A stretch of 64,000 bases of DNA. It comes from Blastomussa wellsi. Lineage: Eukaryota > Cnidaria > Anthozoa > Scleractinia > Plerogyridae. The position numbers were made by a program, and so were the translations under genes. The notes beneath the pieces were generated by a model that was given only the letters and a program-made list of their open reading frames with translations, ran no database searches and was not told the origin of the DNA. Within the stretch, counting starts at the first letter, position 1. Each line of letters starts with the position of its first letter. Below, one piece after another: positions 1-11,500 of the stretch. The DNA lies in NCBI GenBank assembly GCA_947652115.1, contig OX393571.1, positions 13,095,292 to 13,159,291 on the forward strand, in the 5' to 3' direction.

Positions 1-42
1 AAACAAAGAAGTCACAGGTTCTTACACCGAGGTAAACCCGAA
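1..42. mobile_element. End of a short TIR element (family A), cut by window edge
   Basis: The bases ACACCGAGGTAAACCCG close this fragment. The same terminus recurs near 50,205-50,240, 50,712-50,732 and 59,868-59,892. The other copies carry an inverted partner (CTCGGTGTAAAAACC-like), so this is the right end of a non-autonomous terminal-inverted-repeat element whose left part lies outside the window. Confidence 0.55.
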
Positions 43-847
43 ATTTGAATTTATTCGTATCATTCCGGCGCCCAACACGCTTTTTAGTCAATTGTAACAA
101 AACTTGCATTACTGTATTGAGAAAAACAATCCATAAAAAATGTTTCAGTCCCTTTCTTTAACGGAACTTCTTGTTTACTGACTTAGCTAGGAAACTTAAA
201 TCGCAAGAGACTAAGTCGCGTGCTGTATCGTTTTCTTCCTTACAGGGGAACGCGGAAGTAAGTATCTTTCCTTTTTTTAGCTCATAATTTAACTTACTTT
301 CAGTTTGTTTGTGCAGGTTAAGGTTGTTTAAAGTGTTTCTTAAATTAGTTGTCGTTATAGGCCCTTTGCATCTGGGGTGACGTGACCAAATTTTTCCTAC
401 ATTTTTTTTATATCATGGGCGGAAATGGAAACCGCCTGTGAAAAATATCAATATGGCCAAACTCGAGGCCTCTGGCATTAAAGAGTAAGATTATATGACA
501 GTTTGAATTTCAGAACATTTAAATGATTCCTATGGATTCCGAAAATGTTTCTGGAGGTCAGTCAAGGTCTTGCGCTCCAACAACTTTTCCAATACAAATC
601 TTTTTGATTTTTCAAAAATTCAGACAGTCAGAAAATTTCATTATTTAATGCCAGGGGCCTCAAGTGATGGTCTAGTTGCAAAGGGGCTATTATTCCTGGA
701 AGCTCCAGTAAAACGCCCCCTTTCAGTTGTTTGTCGTTTGCACTTAACCGTTTGTTTGGAAAATTACAGTATCTGACCTTCACTTTACTTGGCCCCACAC
801 TAGCAACAGTCATAGTTTACTCATCTAAATTTGTTCTCTATAAACAG

Positions 848-3800
848 TGTTGTTGCGCGCGATGGTTTACCAAACGGCAACCCAGAGGACATCTATGATG
901 TGTAAGATTTGATGATGATAAACTTTGTTAATGTGTCAATACCTTAAAACCTGGGAAAATCCCATACTACTTAGAAGAAAACGAAAACAAATAAGAAAAT
1001 ATTTAGGACTAACTTAACATTTCCTCATCAGTAGTTCAATTTCTTTTTCAATTGTATTTTGTAACAAATTAAATAGTCAGCTACGTAACCTGTCCGGCTT
1101 CATAACCTAAGGGGCCAATGCATTTCTCCAAAGGAAAATGTTTGAAATTTTTCACAGGGCGATCGTTGTTGTTGTCTTTTGTTTTCATCTTGAAGTTAGA
1201 TGTTCGCCGGATCAATAACGTGATATAACCGAAAGAACGTGACCATTTTGGTTATAGCGCCAAATTTGAAAGGAAACAGTTCATAATCTACTTTAACGGG
1301 GAATGAAAAGTTGTTGCATTTAACTATAGTAAATCAACTCGGACGCAAGCGCTGCTCTGTTAATACGACCGTGACTTTGCGACAACAAGAAACGTTTTTG
1401 GAACGTTAAAATCGCGGGCAATTTTTCGATTAAAAGGAATTGCTTCGGTTAAAGGGGCGACGTCACCATATGTCGAGTCATTTTTTTGCGATGAGTAAAT
1501 TACCCTTAGGAAACTAGGGGGTCCTGGGCTGCCCGTGGTCCGCCCCCCTCATTTGTGAGACTTTTTTATTAAACAGCATACAATAGTCAGGTGGCGAAAA
1601 CGCACGAAGCCGAAGAATCAACTTAGTGACATACCGTGTGACCCCCCTCCCCCACCCCTAGCGCAGTACAGCTGGAATATTTGTTTCCTGATTGTTACAT
1701 TATATACTATCCTCGTGTAAGCATGCAAGGTATGCATGGCTGTCTTGTTAATTCGGACATGCATTGACATGAATGATACGTAAAGTAAATGCGAGACGAG
1801 CAAAGCGTTTTTTTTTTCAAGAAAGAAGACTACCACCAACCTCGTTCCCAGGTGGGACCCTGGGAACGAGGTTGGACTTGAGAGCATGGTTTGAGCTAAA
1901 TATATACCTATTCAAATGTTATCAGAAGTAGCTAATATGTGCTCAGCTGGTGTTTTGCTCAGGTGCGCCTACCCACTGCGTAGTCATAATTAATTAATCA
2001 TTATACGTCATGGTCACCGGCAAAAGAGAAACCATGAATCGCGGCGCGCTATGCGTCCCCCGATGATCAAAACTTGGTTGTTGTTTTTTTTTTCGTTTTT
2101 ACTTACTTCTAACACTCTCAACCAACAAAAGGTATTTAATATCGTAAAACTTACAGACTCGAAAGACAAGGAAGAATCCTATTTAGTTTCACATTTTATC
2201 GTAACTGAATACGCCTGTTGTTTATAGTTTTTACTTTGGTTCTTTATGTTACTTATCTAAATAAATCGACTTTGTTTAACAAAGGTAGCACATATTAGCC
2301 TTGCGACTAACAAACCTGTGACTCGTTTCCCGATCGAATTGGAATTTACAAGTGTTGGTCTTATTATTGGGATAAACTTGTAAAGAAAATAGTGGTTATG
2401 GGACGGTAGAAAGTGTTTGGTTGATCGTATTAACACGAGAAGTGGTTTTATTAGTCAAGAGTAATATTTCGGTTCTTTTTCTGTTATAGACCCGAGCCAG
2501 ACCTCTCTGAATCACAGTGGCTTTATGGGACATTAACCAAGTAAAGTATTATTTTATGTTTAGAGCGAGTTCCAATTGAGTGTCGCTAAAACCAAGACTA
2601 AAGTAATTACCCTTGGCCAATCACAAAGGACGGAGAAAATCCAATGAACCAATCAAACGTAGCCGACACAAAGCGCGGGAAAACGTGCACGCGCGAGTCA
2701 CGATTGGTTTTGGTTTTACTCCTGATTGGTTGAAAAAGTGGCGCGAGATTTTTAAACCAATCACAAAGCGAAGTAATGCAAAACCAAAGCAAACGCAGAA
2801 TTGCTTTCGATCCTCAATTGAAAACCGCCCCGAGGAAAACGTTCTACTCTCCAAGATTGACTGCAAAGGAAAATAACCTAAAGAAAGTCAAGAACAGTGT
2901 TTCGTCCACTGTGTAAAATAACAGCGACCTATAAATTCTAAGACGAGGACGCAGGGCTGTAATTGGACAATGGCCGGCCAAAGTTTGCCAATGACCGATT
3001 AGATCCCAACTGTAGTCCACATTTTTTTCGCCTTCCAGTGTAAACAAGATTTTTTTTGGTTGACAGCACTTTACCGGGGAGTTCTGTATTATGACGTCCG
3101 ATCACTAAGGCTTTGTCCGATCAAAATGGTGACCTTGTTGGCTTTGCTACTGAAAATTAGTAAAATGATGGTTTCTTGGATATCTGTATCTCAATATACG
3201 CGACAAAAAAACTCATCTTAGATGTCGTTCTCGACCTGTTTAAGCGCGAAGAGAATCGGGTTTCGACATCTACGTCATGTAGCAGTAAGTTCATGGGTTC
3301 AATTTCTTGGCAGTTCACCTGCTTGAACTAACATTCCATTTCATGTAATAAATTAATTAAGGTATTGTTTTTTTGTTTCTTTATTTTCATGGACTGCAGG
3401 GAAGAGGCTGAAGCGGCCTTAAAAGATAAAGAAAACGGTACTTTTATGATTAGAGGAAGTGCGCGAAGACGAGGGGAGTTTGCCGTCGCTCTTATGTAAG
3501 TTTATTTTGCGCACAGCGTGCAAGCGGTGCGAGATCTCTCTTAGTAGAAATGTCAAGTTGTTTTTGTCTTAAAGTGGAAGTATCACTGAATTTATCACGA
3601 TTTTTGGTCAGAATTAGCTAAATTTAAACTTCTAACGCCTCTTCAATACTGAAATCGTTTCTAAATTACTATTTTTTTTTAACATCAAGTGAATTCACAC
3701 AGAACAGAAGGACGAGGCAAAACATGTTAGTACCGATTTTAGATGAAATGCAATGGGAAAACTTGAAAACGTCCCTTGGATTTTCGATGTGTTACTAAAA

Positions 3801-4944
3801 ATAGCGTGATGCTGCCCCTTTAAGCTTTCTACGTTTGCCAGAGAAATCCTTTAGAAATTGGAGAAATTAAGTATGACGTTATGTTTGTCTTCCATTTTGT
3901 TATCTTTCCATCGAATTCTTACATAGACTCCCCAGAAAAAATACGAAAAGAAAAACGCACTCATTTCTGTGTACAACGCCTAACAACAGACGATAGGACT
4001 GGCATTTTTGTAATTCGCGGCATCGCGGGAAAAAACATACATCGCGCTTAATGTCTCTTTTAAGCTATTGTCTTATCGCTCTCAATTTAAAAGCGGGAAT
4101 GTGACCTTCACAGATGTCTGTATCCCGTCGGAGAGACCGTGGCAAGGGTGGGATGAGCGATGCCTGTAGCCCCCTCCCACCCCCGGGGGGAATATTTTCG
4201 TCACCATGCCCTTCTTCTGGTCACAACCCTTGTCCCCCAAATCCTACGATTGATAAAATTTTCATTTCACTACACTGTTTATTCAGTTTTAACTGCCAGA
4301 GTTGTTGATAAACTATTTTTACTTTATAATTTGGTTTTATCAACTGGGTTGATAATGTCAATTGGCCACCGTAAAGAGATTCAATTGCTGACGTTTCGAG
4401 CGTTAGCCCTTCGTCGGAGCGAATCAAGGAATTGTGCGTCGTGTGTTTTTATATACAGAAAGATGGAGCTTCGCTATTGGCTGGTGCCTGGTAACGTGAA
4501 AACTTCGGAATAAATTAGTTGAATGAAAAGCGTTCGTTGATACCGTGAGGGTTAAGAGTGCCGATTTGAAAAATAAATTTTTGTTCTAGAGTTTTACGGC
4601 TTTCCGTGTTTCCTTGGTGAAGGGAAAGGCCAACCCAGTTGATAAAACCAAATTATATTGTTATACTTCCCACCGACGTAGCACCACAGTTTCATTAGAA
4701 ACTTACCCCCTCTATTTTTACTTTACTTTACTTTCTTTATTTCCTCAGGCACAAAGGCTCTGTGAAGCACATTGAAATTAAGCGAGGCCCGGGCGGCTAT
4801 GGTTTCGCAGCAAGTTTCACCACATACCCAACTCTGTTCGACTTGGTGACTTACTATCATGTCAACACGTTGCAAGTTCATAATACGGAACTTGATACAA
4901 CCCTTAAGACTCCCTTGGGGAGAGCTGTGGATAGGAACTCTTAG
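848..4944 (+). CDS. PIK3R: PI3-kinase regulatory subunit (p85-like), 3' coding exons (partial)
   Basis: Four joined exons: 848-901, 2490-2540, 3400-3495, 4749-4944 (stop TAG). All junctions are GT/AG and keep frame. The product ends in an SH2 domain: acidic linker (NPEDIYDVPEPD), SQWLYGTLTKEEAE, the phosphotyrosine-pocket strand GTFMIRGS (R equals the FLVR arginine), VKHIEIKRGPGGYGF, and VHNTELDTTLKTPL. That order, and especially the YGFA and xHNxxLxxxLxxP blocks, match the C-terminal SH2 of p85 regulatory subunits; the linker resembles the NENTEDQY segment after the inter-SH2 coiled coil. Family role: binding phosphotyrosine YxxM sites and bringing the p110 lipid kinase to the membrane. The N-terminal exons must lie upstream of the window. 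A possible extra microexon is at 246-257. Assignment to p85 rather than another SH2 adaptor is homology from memory. Confidence 0.85.
1836..1875. repeat. Perfect 17-bp inverted repeat (hairpin)
   Basis: Arms 1836-1852 (CCAACCTCGTTCCCAGG) and 1859-1875 are exact reverse complements around a 6-base loop, in the first visible p85 intron. It is probably a fragment of a dispersed repeat. No other copy was seen in this window. Confidence 0.8.
2571..2826. repeat. Intronic repeat rich in CCAAT/ATTGG boxes
   Basis: About 250 bases hold at least six CCAAT or ATTGG pentamers in both orientations (for example near 2618, 2642, 2650, 2703, 2724, 2757). The ends are imperfectly inverted: CAATTGAGTGTCG at about 2573 versus CGATCCTCAATTG at about 2808. 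Short overlapping ORFs on both strands here reflect the repeat and are not genes. Likely a MITE. Confidence 0.5.
4326..4708. mobile_element. Penelope-like element tail with 26-bp perfect inverted repeats
   Basis: Arms 4326-4351 and 4631-4656 (start ATAATTTGGTTTTATC) are perfect reverse complements. The right flank to about 4708 (TTCCCACCGACGTAGCACCA) matches, inverted, the flank of a second partial copy at 20,574-20,690. Between the arms lies a hammerhead-ribozyme motif on the minus strand. Hammerhead motifs in terminal repeats are an established hallmark of Penelope-like retroelements. No reverse transcriptase remains. It sits in the last p85 intron. Confidence 0.7.
4378..4425 (-). ncRNA. 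Type I hammerhead ribozyme motif (core U4 changed to C)
   Basis: Read on the minus strand: stem I 5' part GAUUCGCU, core CCGACGA, stem II GGGC-UAAC-GCUC, core GAAA, minimal stem III plus cleavage triplet CGUC, then stem I 3' part AGC-AAUU-GAAUC. GCU/AGC and GAUUC/GAAUC pair, and stem II pairs fully with one G-U. The predicted cut falls between 4390 and 4389. The expected core is CUGANGA; here the second base is C (plus-strand G at 4416), so this copy is probably weak or inactive. Confidence 0.75.
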
Positions 4945-5004
4945 ATATTTCAGATGAAATTGTGTTCAGTTCAGGATGCTCTTCCAAGGGAGGTCTGTCG
5001 TTCC

Positions 5005-5120
5005 CTCTTTGGTGGGGGGTAATTTCCTTGTTCCCTGGGGCAAGTTTCTTGTTCCTTGGGGTAAAGTTACCTATTCCTTAGGATGCGTTTCTTGTTCTTG
5101 TGTTGTCCAGTTCCTCAAAG
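5005..5120. repeat. Degenerate minisatellite downstream of the p85 stop
   Basis: Three to four diverged units built on GTTCCYTGGGGYAAGTTTCTT-like sequence lie in the probable 3' UTR. No coding reading is supported. Confidence 0.5.
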
Positions 5121-5162
5121 TTGTGTTTCCCCCAAAGTTAAAACTAACCCCCAGTCCCTTCA

Positions 5163-5168
5163 AATAAA
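5163..5168 (+). terminator. Candidate polyadenylation signal of the p85-like gene
   Basis: An AATAAA hexamer lies about 220 bases after the TAG stop at 4944. No U/GU-rich downstream element was verified. Confidence 0.4.
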
Positions 5169-5919
5169 CCCCAATGTACCCCTGGGAATGCCGCCATAAT
5201 GTTTCATGGTGTTTGCTTATGATTTGGAGGGGATCTTGAATAACATGAAGCCACCTCGTAGAGTGAATCATGTTAGTGAGTAGTCTCCTTTGTAGCCGGT
5301 TTTTTTCCTAGAAAGGGAATTCCGATTCTCGAAAACAAAAGACGTTAGGTTTATTAGTATAAATTAGTAATTGTAAATTATTTTTCTTTGCGAATGGCGT
5401 GGAACACTTTCACACCATTTCTGTTCATTTATAGGTTCCGCAGTTTTATGTCAGGACAAAACAATGTAGCAAGTTGCTTTACCGTGTTATCTTTCTTCTT
5501 TGCGTTTTTACATGATTTTCTCGAATGTTCAGCAATTTTCCTCTCAACCTCATGCACAATCTTGCTTTCGATAGCTCAGAATGTGCTCATGTCGCAATAC
5601 TTACGTTTGTTAATGACCTAGTAACATGAGCCAAATGGCGATTATTTCTCGCAAAAGCACTTCTTTACGGAATCCACATTTCCAACCGGTTTCTGGTGAT
5701 CGCTGATGTTTCTTCTCTTTCAACAAAACCAGAAATGACTAAAAGATATTAGGTGTAAGCTTTCGTGCGACAAATTGAACGGCAAACTCAATCAAGTTTA
5801 TGCAATCAACAACAACCACGTTTAACTAACAACCAGGCGTGTTGTAGCTTCTTTCGAATAGATTCTGTGAGGTTAACTTTGTTTACTGGCGCCCCTTACT
5901 TGAAGCACTACCTCCTCCA

Positions 5920-6235
5920 TTCTCGTCCCCATAGCCCCTTTCATTTCTCTTAGCCGGCTGGGCCTTGGCATGAAAAACGAAGGGCTCTGGGGATATTCAA
6001 AAAATTTCGAATATTTTTATTGACTGTTGAGAACAAAGAAATCTTAAACGGAAGTCAAATTTTTCGCCGGCCACCTTATTGCAACGCACAACATGTAGAA
6101 ACCTCTATGCTATATACATGAAGTCCGGAAGTCCTAGAATCTCGGACTGGAAATCCTATGTTTCCAGAGCCCTTCGTTTCTAGTGCCAAGGCCCTACCGG
6201 CTAAGAGAAACAAAACGGGCTATGGGGACGAGAAT
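5920..6235. mobile_element. Long imperfect inverted-repeat element
   Basis: Left arm (about 5920-5993) contains TCTCTTAGCCGGCTGGGCCT and AACGAAGGGCTCTGG. Right arm (about 6152-6235) carries their reverse complements (CCAGAGCCCTTCGTT, GGCTAAGAGA, GGGGACGAGAA). The loop of about 150 bases is unique. This fits a foldback or MITE-type element; a related fragment is near 62,905-62,930. Confidence 0.65.
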
Positions 6236-6239
6236 GTAC

Positions 6240-8400
6240 CGCCTCTTCCCCAGTCCCCTCTCTTGCATCCTACCCTAGGAGAAAAGCCTTATTATTGTTG
6301 TATCGATACTGTTATTTCTAGTTAAGACCAACAGAGTAGAAGAAAATGTTCACCATTGTTTGCTAGGCAATTGATTTTGTTGACAAAATTAGCCGAGAAA
6401 TTAAAGTCTTCGTTACATTTGGATCTCCATAACACAGACAGTTTAGTTTAAAGGGAACTGGAATGTCGTTAATAGAGACCCTCGTCTCTGTTCCTTTGGT
6501 GTCTATATAAAAGAGTTAAGACTTTACCGTAGTATAGCTAGAAGGACTAGAAGTTATCTTATTTTGTATAAATTTAAGGCTAGGAATTTATATTGACGCT
6601 TGTTTTTTTCTAATGAAAGCTCTCCACAGCCCTGTCTTTGATGCTTGTTAGTTCAAGTAAAAGCATGGTTCGATTCTCGGAGAAAATAAATAAATTATTA
6701 TTTTTCAACATTCTAACATGATCTTTTTTGTTTTTAGTTTGCGCTACAAGATCTTCGTTTTTCATTGATCTTGAACCCCAATCTTCTACGGCCGACAAGC
6801 TGTGGAAATTACGTTCTCTGTAAAACTATCCACCCTCCTCTCCCTCCATTTCAATCAGCGTCTTTATTTCATTTAGCGTCTCCCCTTTTATCAAAGCCAT
6901 GATGCCTTCATCGATCACACCATCATCGCGGAAAAAGGAAATGGTGGCCTTCACGGAGTCTGATCTGTCTACTCACAGTCTTGTAACAAATTAGTCATTT
7001 TTGTGTCTGTCAAACAAATTTATCGTGGTCGATAGACAAATGAATTAGATGGGAGCAAGTTATTTTTAAACTGATGGCAGCAGTTTATCATCGGCCTTTA
7101 TGGTGATTATTCTTTTTTGATGGTCGGCGTAAGGCCTTGTCACCACCCAGAGCGCAGAAAGTGAGCTCGCTCTAAACAACGCGAATATCGATCATTTGTG
7201 ATGATATTAAGGACCAAGGCGTCGCCTTGTATTTGTCTAAAAGGTTTTTTTGTGCGGGATTATACATTTCCGGAGGTCTCTATCAAAGGCAATATGGTGT
7301 TTTACAGAAATTCTAAAAACTCTTTGTTGAAAAGGATTTTGCGTCTGAAATTTGTTAGATGTAAGAAAACGTGAGATTAAAAGCCGGAGCTCAGAGTTTT
7401 TTAGCTTAGCGGCTTTGGGGCTGGTAGTTTTTAGAACAGGCACAAAACCGGCACATGCGCCGGCAGTGCATGTCACATTTCCAAGCATCCCTTTGAATAT
7501 AAGCCCACCAGAAGAATAGGCGAGGGTAGCTGTTTCTCGAGAAGATGTTTTGGGCTTGAGAAATATCTGACCTGGGGGTTTCCTTTCAGGGAACTTATCA
7601 GAGAATAGACCTTATTTGCTAAGACTGGCTCCTTCTTCGTGTACCGGACACACATGACGTAAATCGATGAGAAACAATACTGCCCAGACTACAAATCACG
7701 ACCAAAGGTAAAACAATGTACTACATTTACATACGGTACACGGAGAAAGAGCCCTTAGACTGCTAGCAGTCCCTTTCTAGATAGTCGCGAGGGCGCGCGA
7801 AATAGGCGAGCGAAAGCAGAAAACTGCTAGCAGTCTATTATTTGCTTGGACGGCTTGTTGCCCGAATCAGACAATAAGACGATACTCTTGAGAATTCTTG
7901 TTTTCAAATTTTGTAATTCCCGCGTTTATAGTCAATAAATATTTTTTAGTGAATATCACTTGGTCTGTAATAGACAGCAAATCGCCCATGTAGATAACAT
8001 CTATTGGTTATTAAGACATGTTTGGAGGCTTCAACTGTTCAGTCGCTCTCGTGGTGGCCATTTCGAGATCTGGAACCGAGAAACTATTCTTGCATAAAAT
8101 ATTCAAAATCATGAAAATTGAGGTTGAGCGAATAAAAACGAAGAGAGTTGAGAGCCCCCTGGGTCCAAGGTGAAAACATTTGGGGTGGTGTACTATTTTG
8201 GAGTAAATAATAATAGCTGCAAAATCAATATACCAAAAGTGCGTTATTGTCTCCAGAAAAATCAAATTTTTGCAAGTTTTCTAACCGAATTCGCTCGAAT
8301 CCACGGGGTATCGATTGAGTTATTACAATTCCACACTCCACATATCGCAAGTCCTTGGTGCATCTTTCCGGTTTCCGGAAGCTACAACAAGTCACGGACA
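6240..8400. other. Intergenic stretch between p85-like gene and calreticulin; no gene seen
   Basis: No exon-like reading with splice sites or known-family similarity was found. At 7758-7835 two copies of the palindrome ACTGCTAGCAGT flank a GCGCGC-containing centre, suggesting a small foldback repeat. The rest is AT-rich sequence with short ORFs only. Confidence 0.5.
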
Positions 8401-8408
8401 TCCAGACG

Positions 8409-8427
8409 TGTGGTGCGCTTTCATTGG
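8409..8427 (-). promoter_or_regulatory. Near-consensus inverted ER-stress response element
   Basis: On the minus strand this reads CCAAT-N9-CCACA, one base off CCAAT-N9-CCACG. It is 29 bases upstream of the exact element and about 160 bases upstream of the calreticulin ATG. Paired ERSEs in opposite orientation are typical of ER chaperone promoters. Confidence 0.6.
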
Positions 8428-8455
8428 TTCGCTAGTATCACATGGTGCATATGAA

Positions 8456-8474
8456 CCAATCACAGCTCACCACG
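8456..8474 (+). promoter_or_regulatory. Exact ER-stress response element (ERSE) upstream of calreticulin
   Basis: CCAAT at 8456-8460, nine bases, then CCACG at 8470-8474: a perfect CCAAT-N9-CCACG. In mammals this is bound by NF-Y (CCAAT half) and ATF6/XBP1 (CCACG half) and drives calreticulin and BiP in the unfolded protein response. It lies 109 bases before the ATG. Confidence 0.8.
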
Positions 8475-8583
8475 CAGAAGCCGGTGAAATCGTATTCATT
8501 CACATGGTCGCTTGTCACAGCTAACAAGTTCATTCGAAGTCTTTCTGGAGGTGTTGCTTGTTCTAGGGTTGTATTGTAAAATA

Positions 8584-11500
8584 ATGGCGCTTGGTCGTTT
8601 AGTTTTCCTGGCTTTAGTCTCTTGCATATTAGCAGAGGATCCAAAAATCTACTTTGTAGAGAAATTTGAAGGTGAGTTAGCTTCAAATCGCTGTTGGGAG
8701 TTTCAGAAGTTTTCAATGTCAATTTCAATTCTTCGATCGAATCCTGAAGAAATCTTATTTATGATACATATTTTTTTCAGACCAGAATTACCAAGATAGA
8801 TGGATTGAATCTACCTTTAAGGGAAGTGAGACTGGAAAATTCGTTTGGACTGCTGGAAAATTTTACAACGATGCCGATCTTGACAAAGGTAAGTCCCCCG
8901 ACCGTGTCATTTGCACTGTTAGCATAGTAAAAAGACATGACTGGGACATTGATTTCCTTAGTTATCCAGCTGCAAAGCTGCCCGATTGAAATTGATCAAA
9001 AATTGTTTCAAGCAGTAATCTCTCGCCGTGCAAACAATTTAATAAACAAAATGTATTTTAACAGGTATTCAAACCAGCCAAGACGCTAAATTCTACGGCA
9101 TTTCGGCAAAGTTTGAGGAACCTTTCTCAAACGAGGACAAGACTCTTGTCGTCCAGTTTCAAGTAAAACACGAACAGAACATTGATTGTGGCGGTGGCTA
9201 CGTTAAGGTAAGTGTTTATAAAGTATACTTTAGCCCTAATCTGGCGTGAATTGTTTTGAAAAGGACTTGTTTTATTTTGTCTTTCAATTGAATACTTGGT
9301 AGACACCAATGAAGCTAAGCGACGTTCAATTCTTGCTGAATCTAAAAACTGTTTTCTTATCTTTATTTTCCTCCTGAAATTTTACAGATTTATGATAGTA
9401 AAGTTGATCAGAAAAATATTCATGGAGATACCCCATACCACATCATGTTCGGTAAGAGAATCTTAATAATTTTATTATTTATAATGTTGAAGGCTGTTGT
9501 AAATGATTTGCTTGATTGTAAAATCGACATTTTTTATCCACGTTTGACGTGTAATCTTCTCGTTGTCTCTTTGTTCTTCTAATTAGGCCCTGATATCTGT
9601 GGACCTGGTACCAAGAAAGTACATGTCATCTTCAACTATAAAGGAAAAAACTTGCTTACAAAGAAAGACATCAGATGTAAGGTGAGGGGACAACAAGAAA
9701 AGGAAAAAAGAAAATAGTTGAAATGAAATGAGAGTGATGGCAAATTTTTTTTGGGCTCGGTAAATTTAATGTGAAAGATTAATTAATCAACATGACACGA
9801 GTGTAGGACAAAGAGAACTTCTGAGTCCCCGACAGGAATCGAATCCATGACCTCCAGAACACCGGGTGGGTGCTCTGTCCGCTGAGCTACGAGAACTCGT
9901 GGGAGAGCTAGGTCATTTTTACTGAGTTCTTGTGTGACACGCGTCCAGGTCCAGCAATGTCGCTATCATCATGAGTTGTGGAAATGAGAGTGATGACAAA
10001 TTTGCTCTGTTATTGTGGATGGATGGCTAATCTGGATAAAAAGTTGCATTTGAAAATGTATCTGGCTTATTGTGGATATAGCCTTAGGGGAACCTAGCAA
10101 CATGCTTGGGGATAACCTGCGATGCAAGGAGGGTGGCACACTGGTGAGAGCGTTCGCCTCCCATCAATGTGGCCTGGGTTTGATTCCCTCCCGGTGCTGT
10201 ATATGGGTCAATCGTTGTTGGTTCTCTCTTCGCTCTGAGGGTGTTTCTTCGTGTTCTGGTTTTCTTGCCTCCTCAAAAACCAACATTTCTAAATTCAAAT
10301 TCGACCGGGATGGAGGACCTGCATGAAAACCAGCCGAGGCTGATGTGGCTTTCTGTCTAAATATTATTACTAGCAATGAATTTGGGGGATGTCGTACTAA
10401 TAGCCTTACATAATGTTTTTCTCAGGATGATGAATTTACACATCTCTACACACTCATTGTGAAGCCAGATAATACCTATGAAGTGCGCATTGATGGCTCC
10501 AAGGTTGAGGGTGGTGAGTTTGAAGCAGACTGGGATTTCTTGCCACCAAAGAAGATCAAGGATCCAGAGGCCAAGAAGCCTGAAGACTGGGATGACAAGG
10601 CGAAAATTGATGATCCAGAAGACTCCAAACCTGAGGTAAAAATTTAACCTTGCATTTTATGCAGCTTCAAGTACATTTTGTGTAGACAATTGTTATTATA
10701 CAGCTGTTAATTGCTTAAGGTGTTTAGATATCGCTTGAATCTCAACATTAATTTGTTAATTTTGTTTGTAAAATCTGAGTGCACATCTTCAACCAATACA
10801 GTGTCAGAGTTTGCTTTCACCTTTTTAGTCGCTGTATTTGAATACCAAAATTGAAGGCCTTCTTGGTCTTTGGGTGCAAAAAGTCTTGTGAGCCCTGCAA
10901 TGAGAGATTCATTGCTACAAAGTTAAGAATCACTAAGTTGGCATGATACTAGCAAGCTGTATATATGTTTGATAAGGGCAGGACTAAAACACTACTGTGT
11001 AAGGTCCGGTGGCCTAATGATTTGTACACTGAACTTTGGATCGGGTGGTCTGGGTCCCAGCCCTAGCTTTGGCATTGCATTGTGTTCTTGGGCAAAGCAG
11101 TTTACCCTCTCTTCATCCAGGTGTCAGTGCTCAACACAAACTTTTCAGCTTACTAGCCTCGTGGCTAGTGACAACTTAGATGTTAGTAGCGTTGGTGTTG
11201 GCTAGGTCCGATAACAGTTGATCCCTAGCAAGACTTGGAGGTACAAAGCAAACGACTTTCTTTGACTCAGTTTCAATAATAAAATGATTTTTGTGGAACA
11301 TAGTCTGGTAGCATGAGATGTCCATGATGAAATTCTGATCTTCAGTTTCCGAGCGAAGTGTTTGTTTTTGTCTTGCTTGAGGAAGACAGAAACTGCTTCG
11401 GCCAATTTCATTTTGTTTACTAGCTAGCCAAAGTGGCTACAGCTGTAGTGGAAATCGAAACTTACTAACCAAAACTAAATTTCTACTAGTCTGTGGCTAG

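Noticed and set aside
463..489. Candidate p85 exon MAKLEASGIKE before a GTAAG donor
   Set aside because: No acceptor precedes it, and the peptide does not fit the p85 inter-SH2 region.
2613..2876. Overlapping 80-90-codon ORFs on both strands
   Set aside because: They lie in the CCAAT-rich repeat within a p85 intron and have no similarity.
9820..9905. Functional tRNA gene on the minus strand
   Set aside because: A and B boxes and an acceptor arm are visible, but the anticodon stem does not pair and the unit has a SINE body, poly(A) and target duplication.
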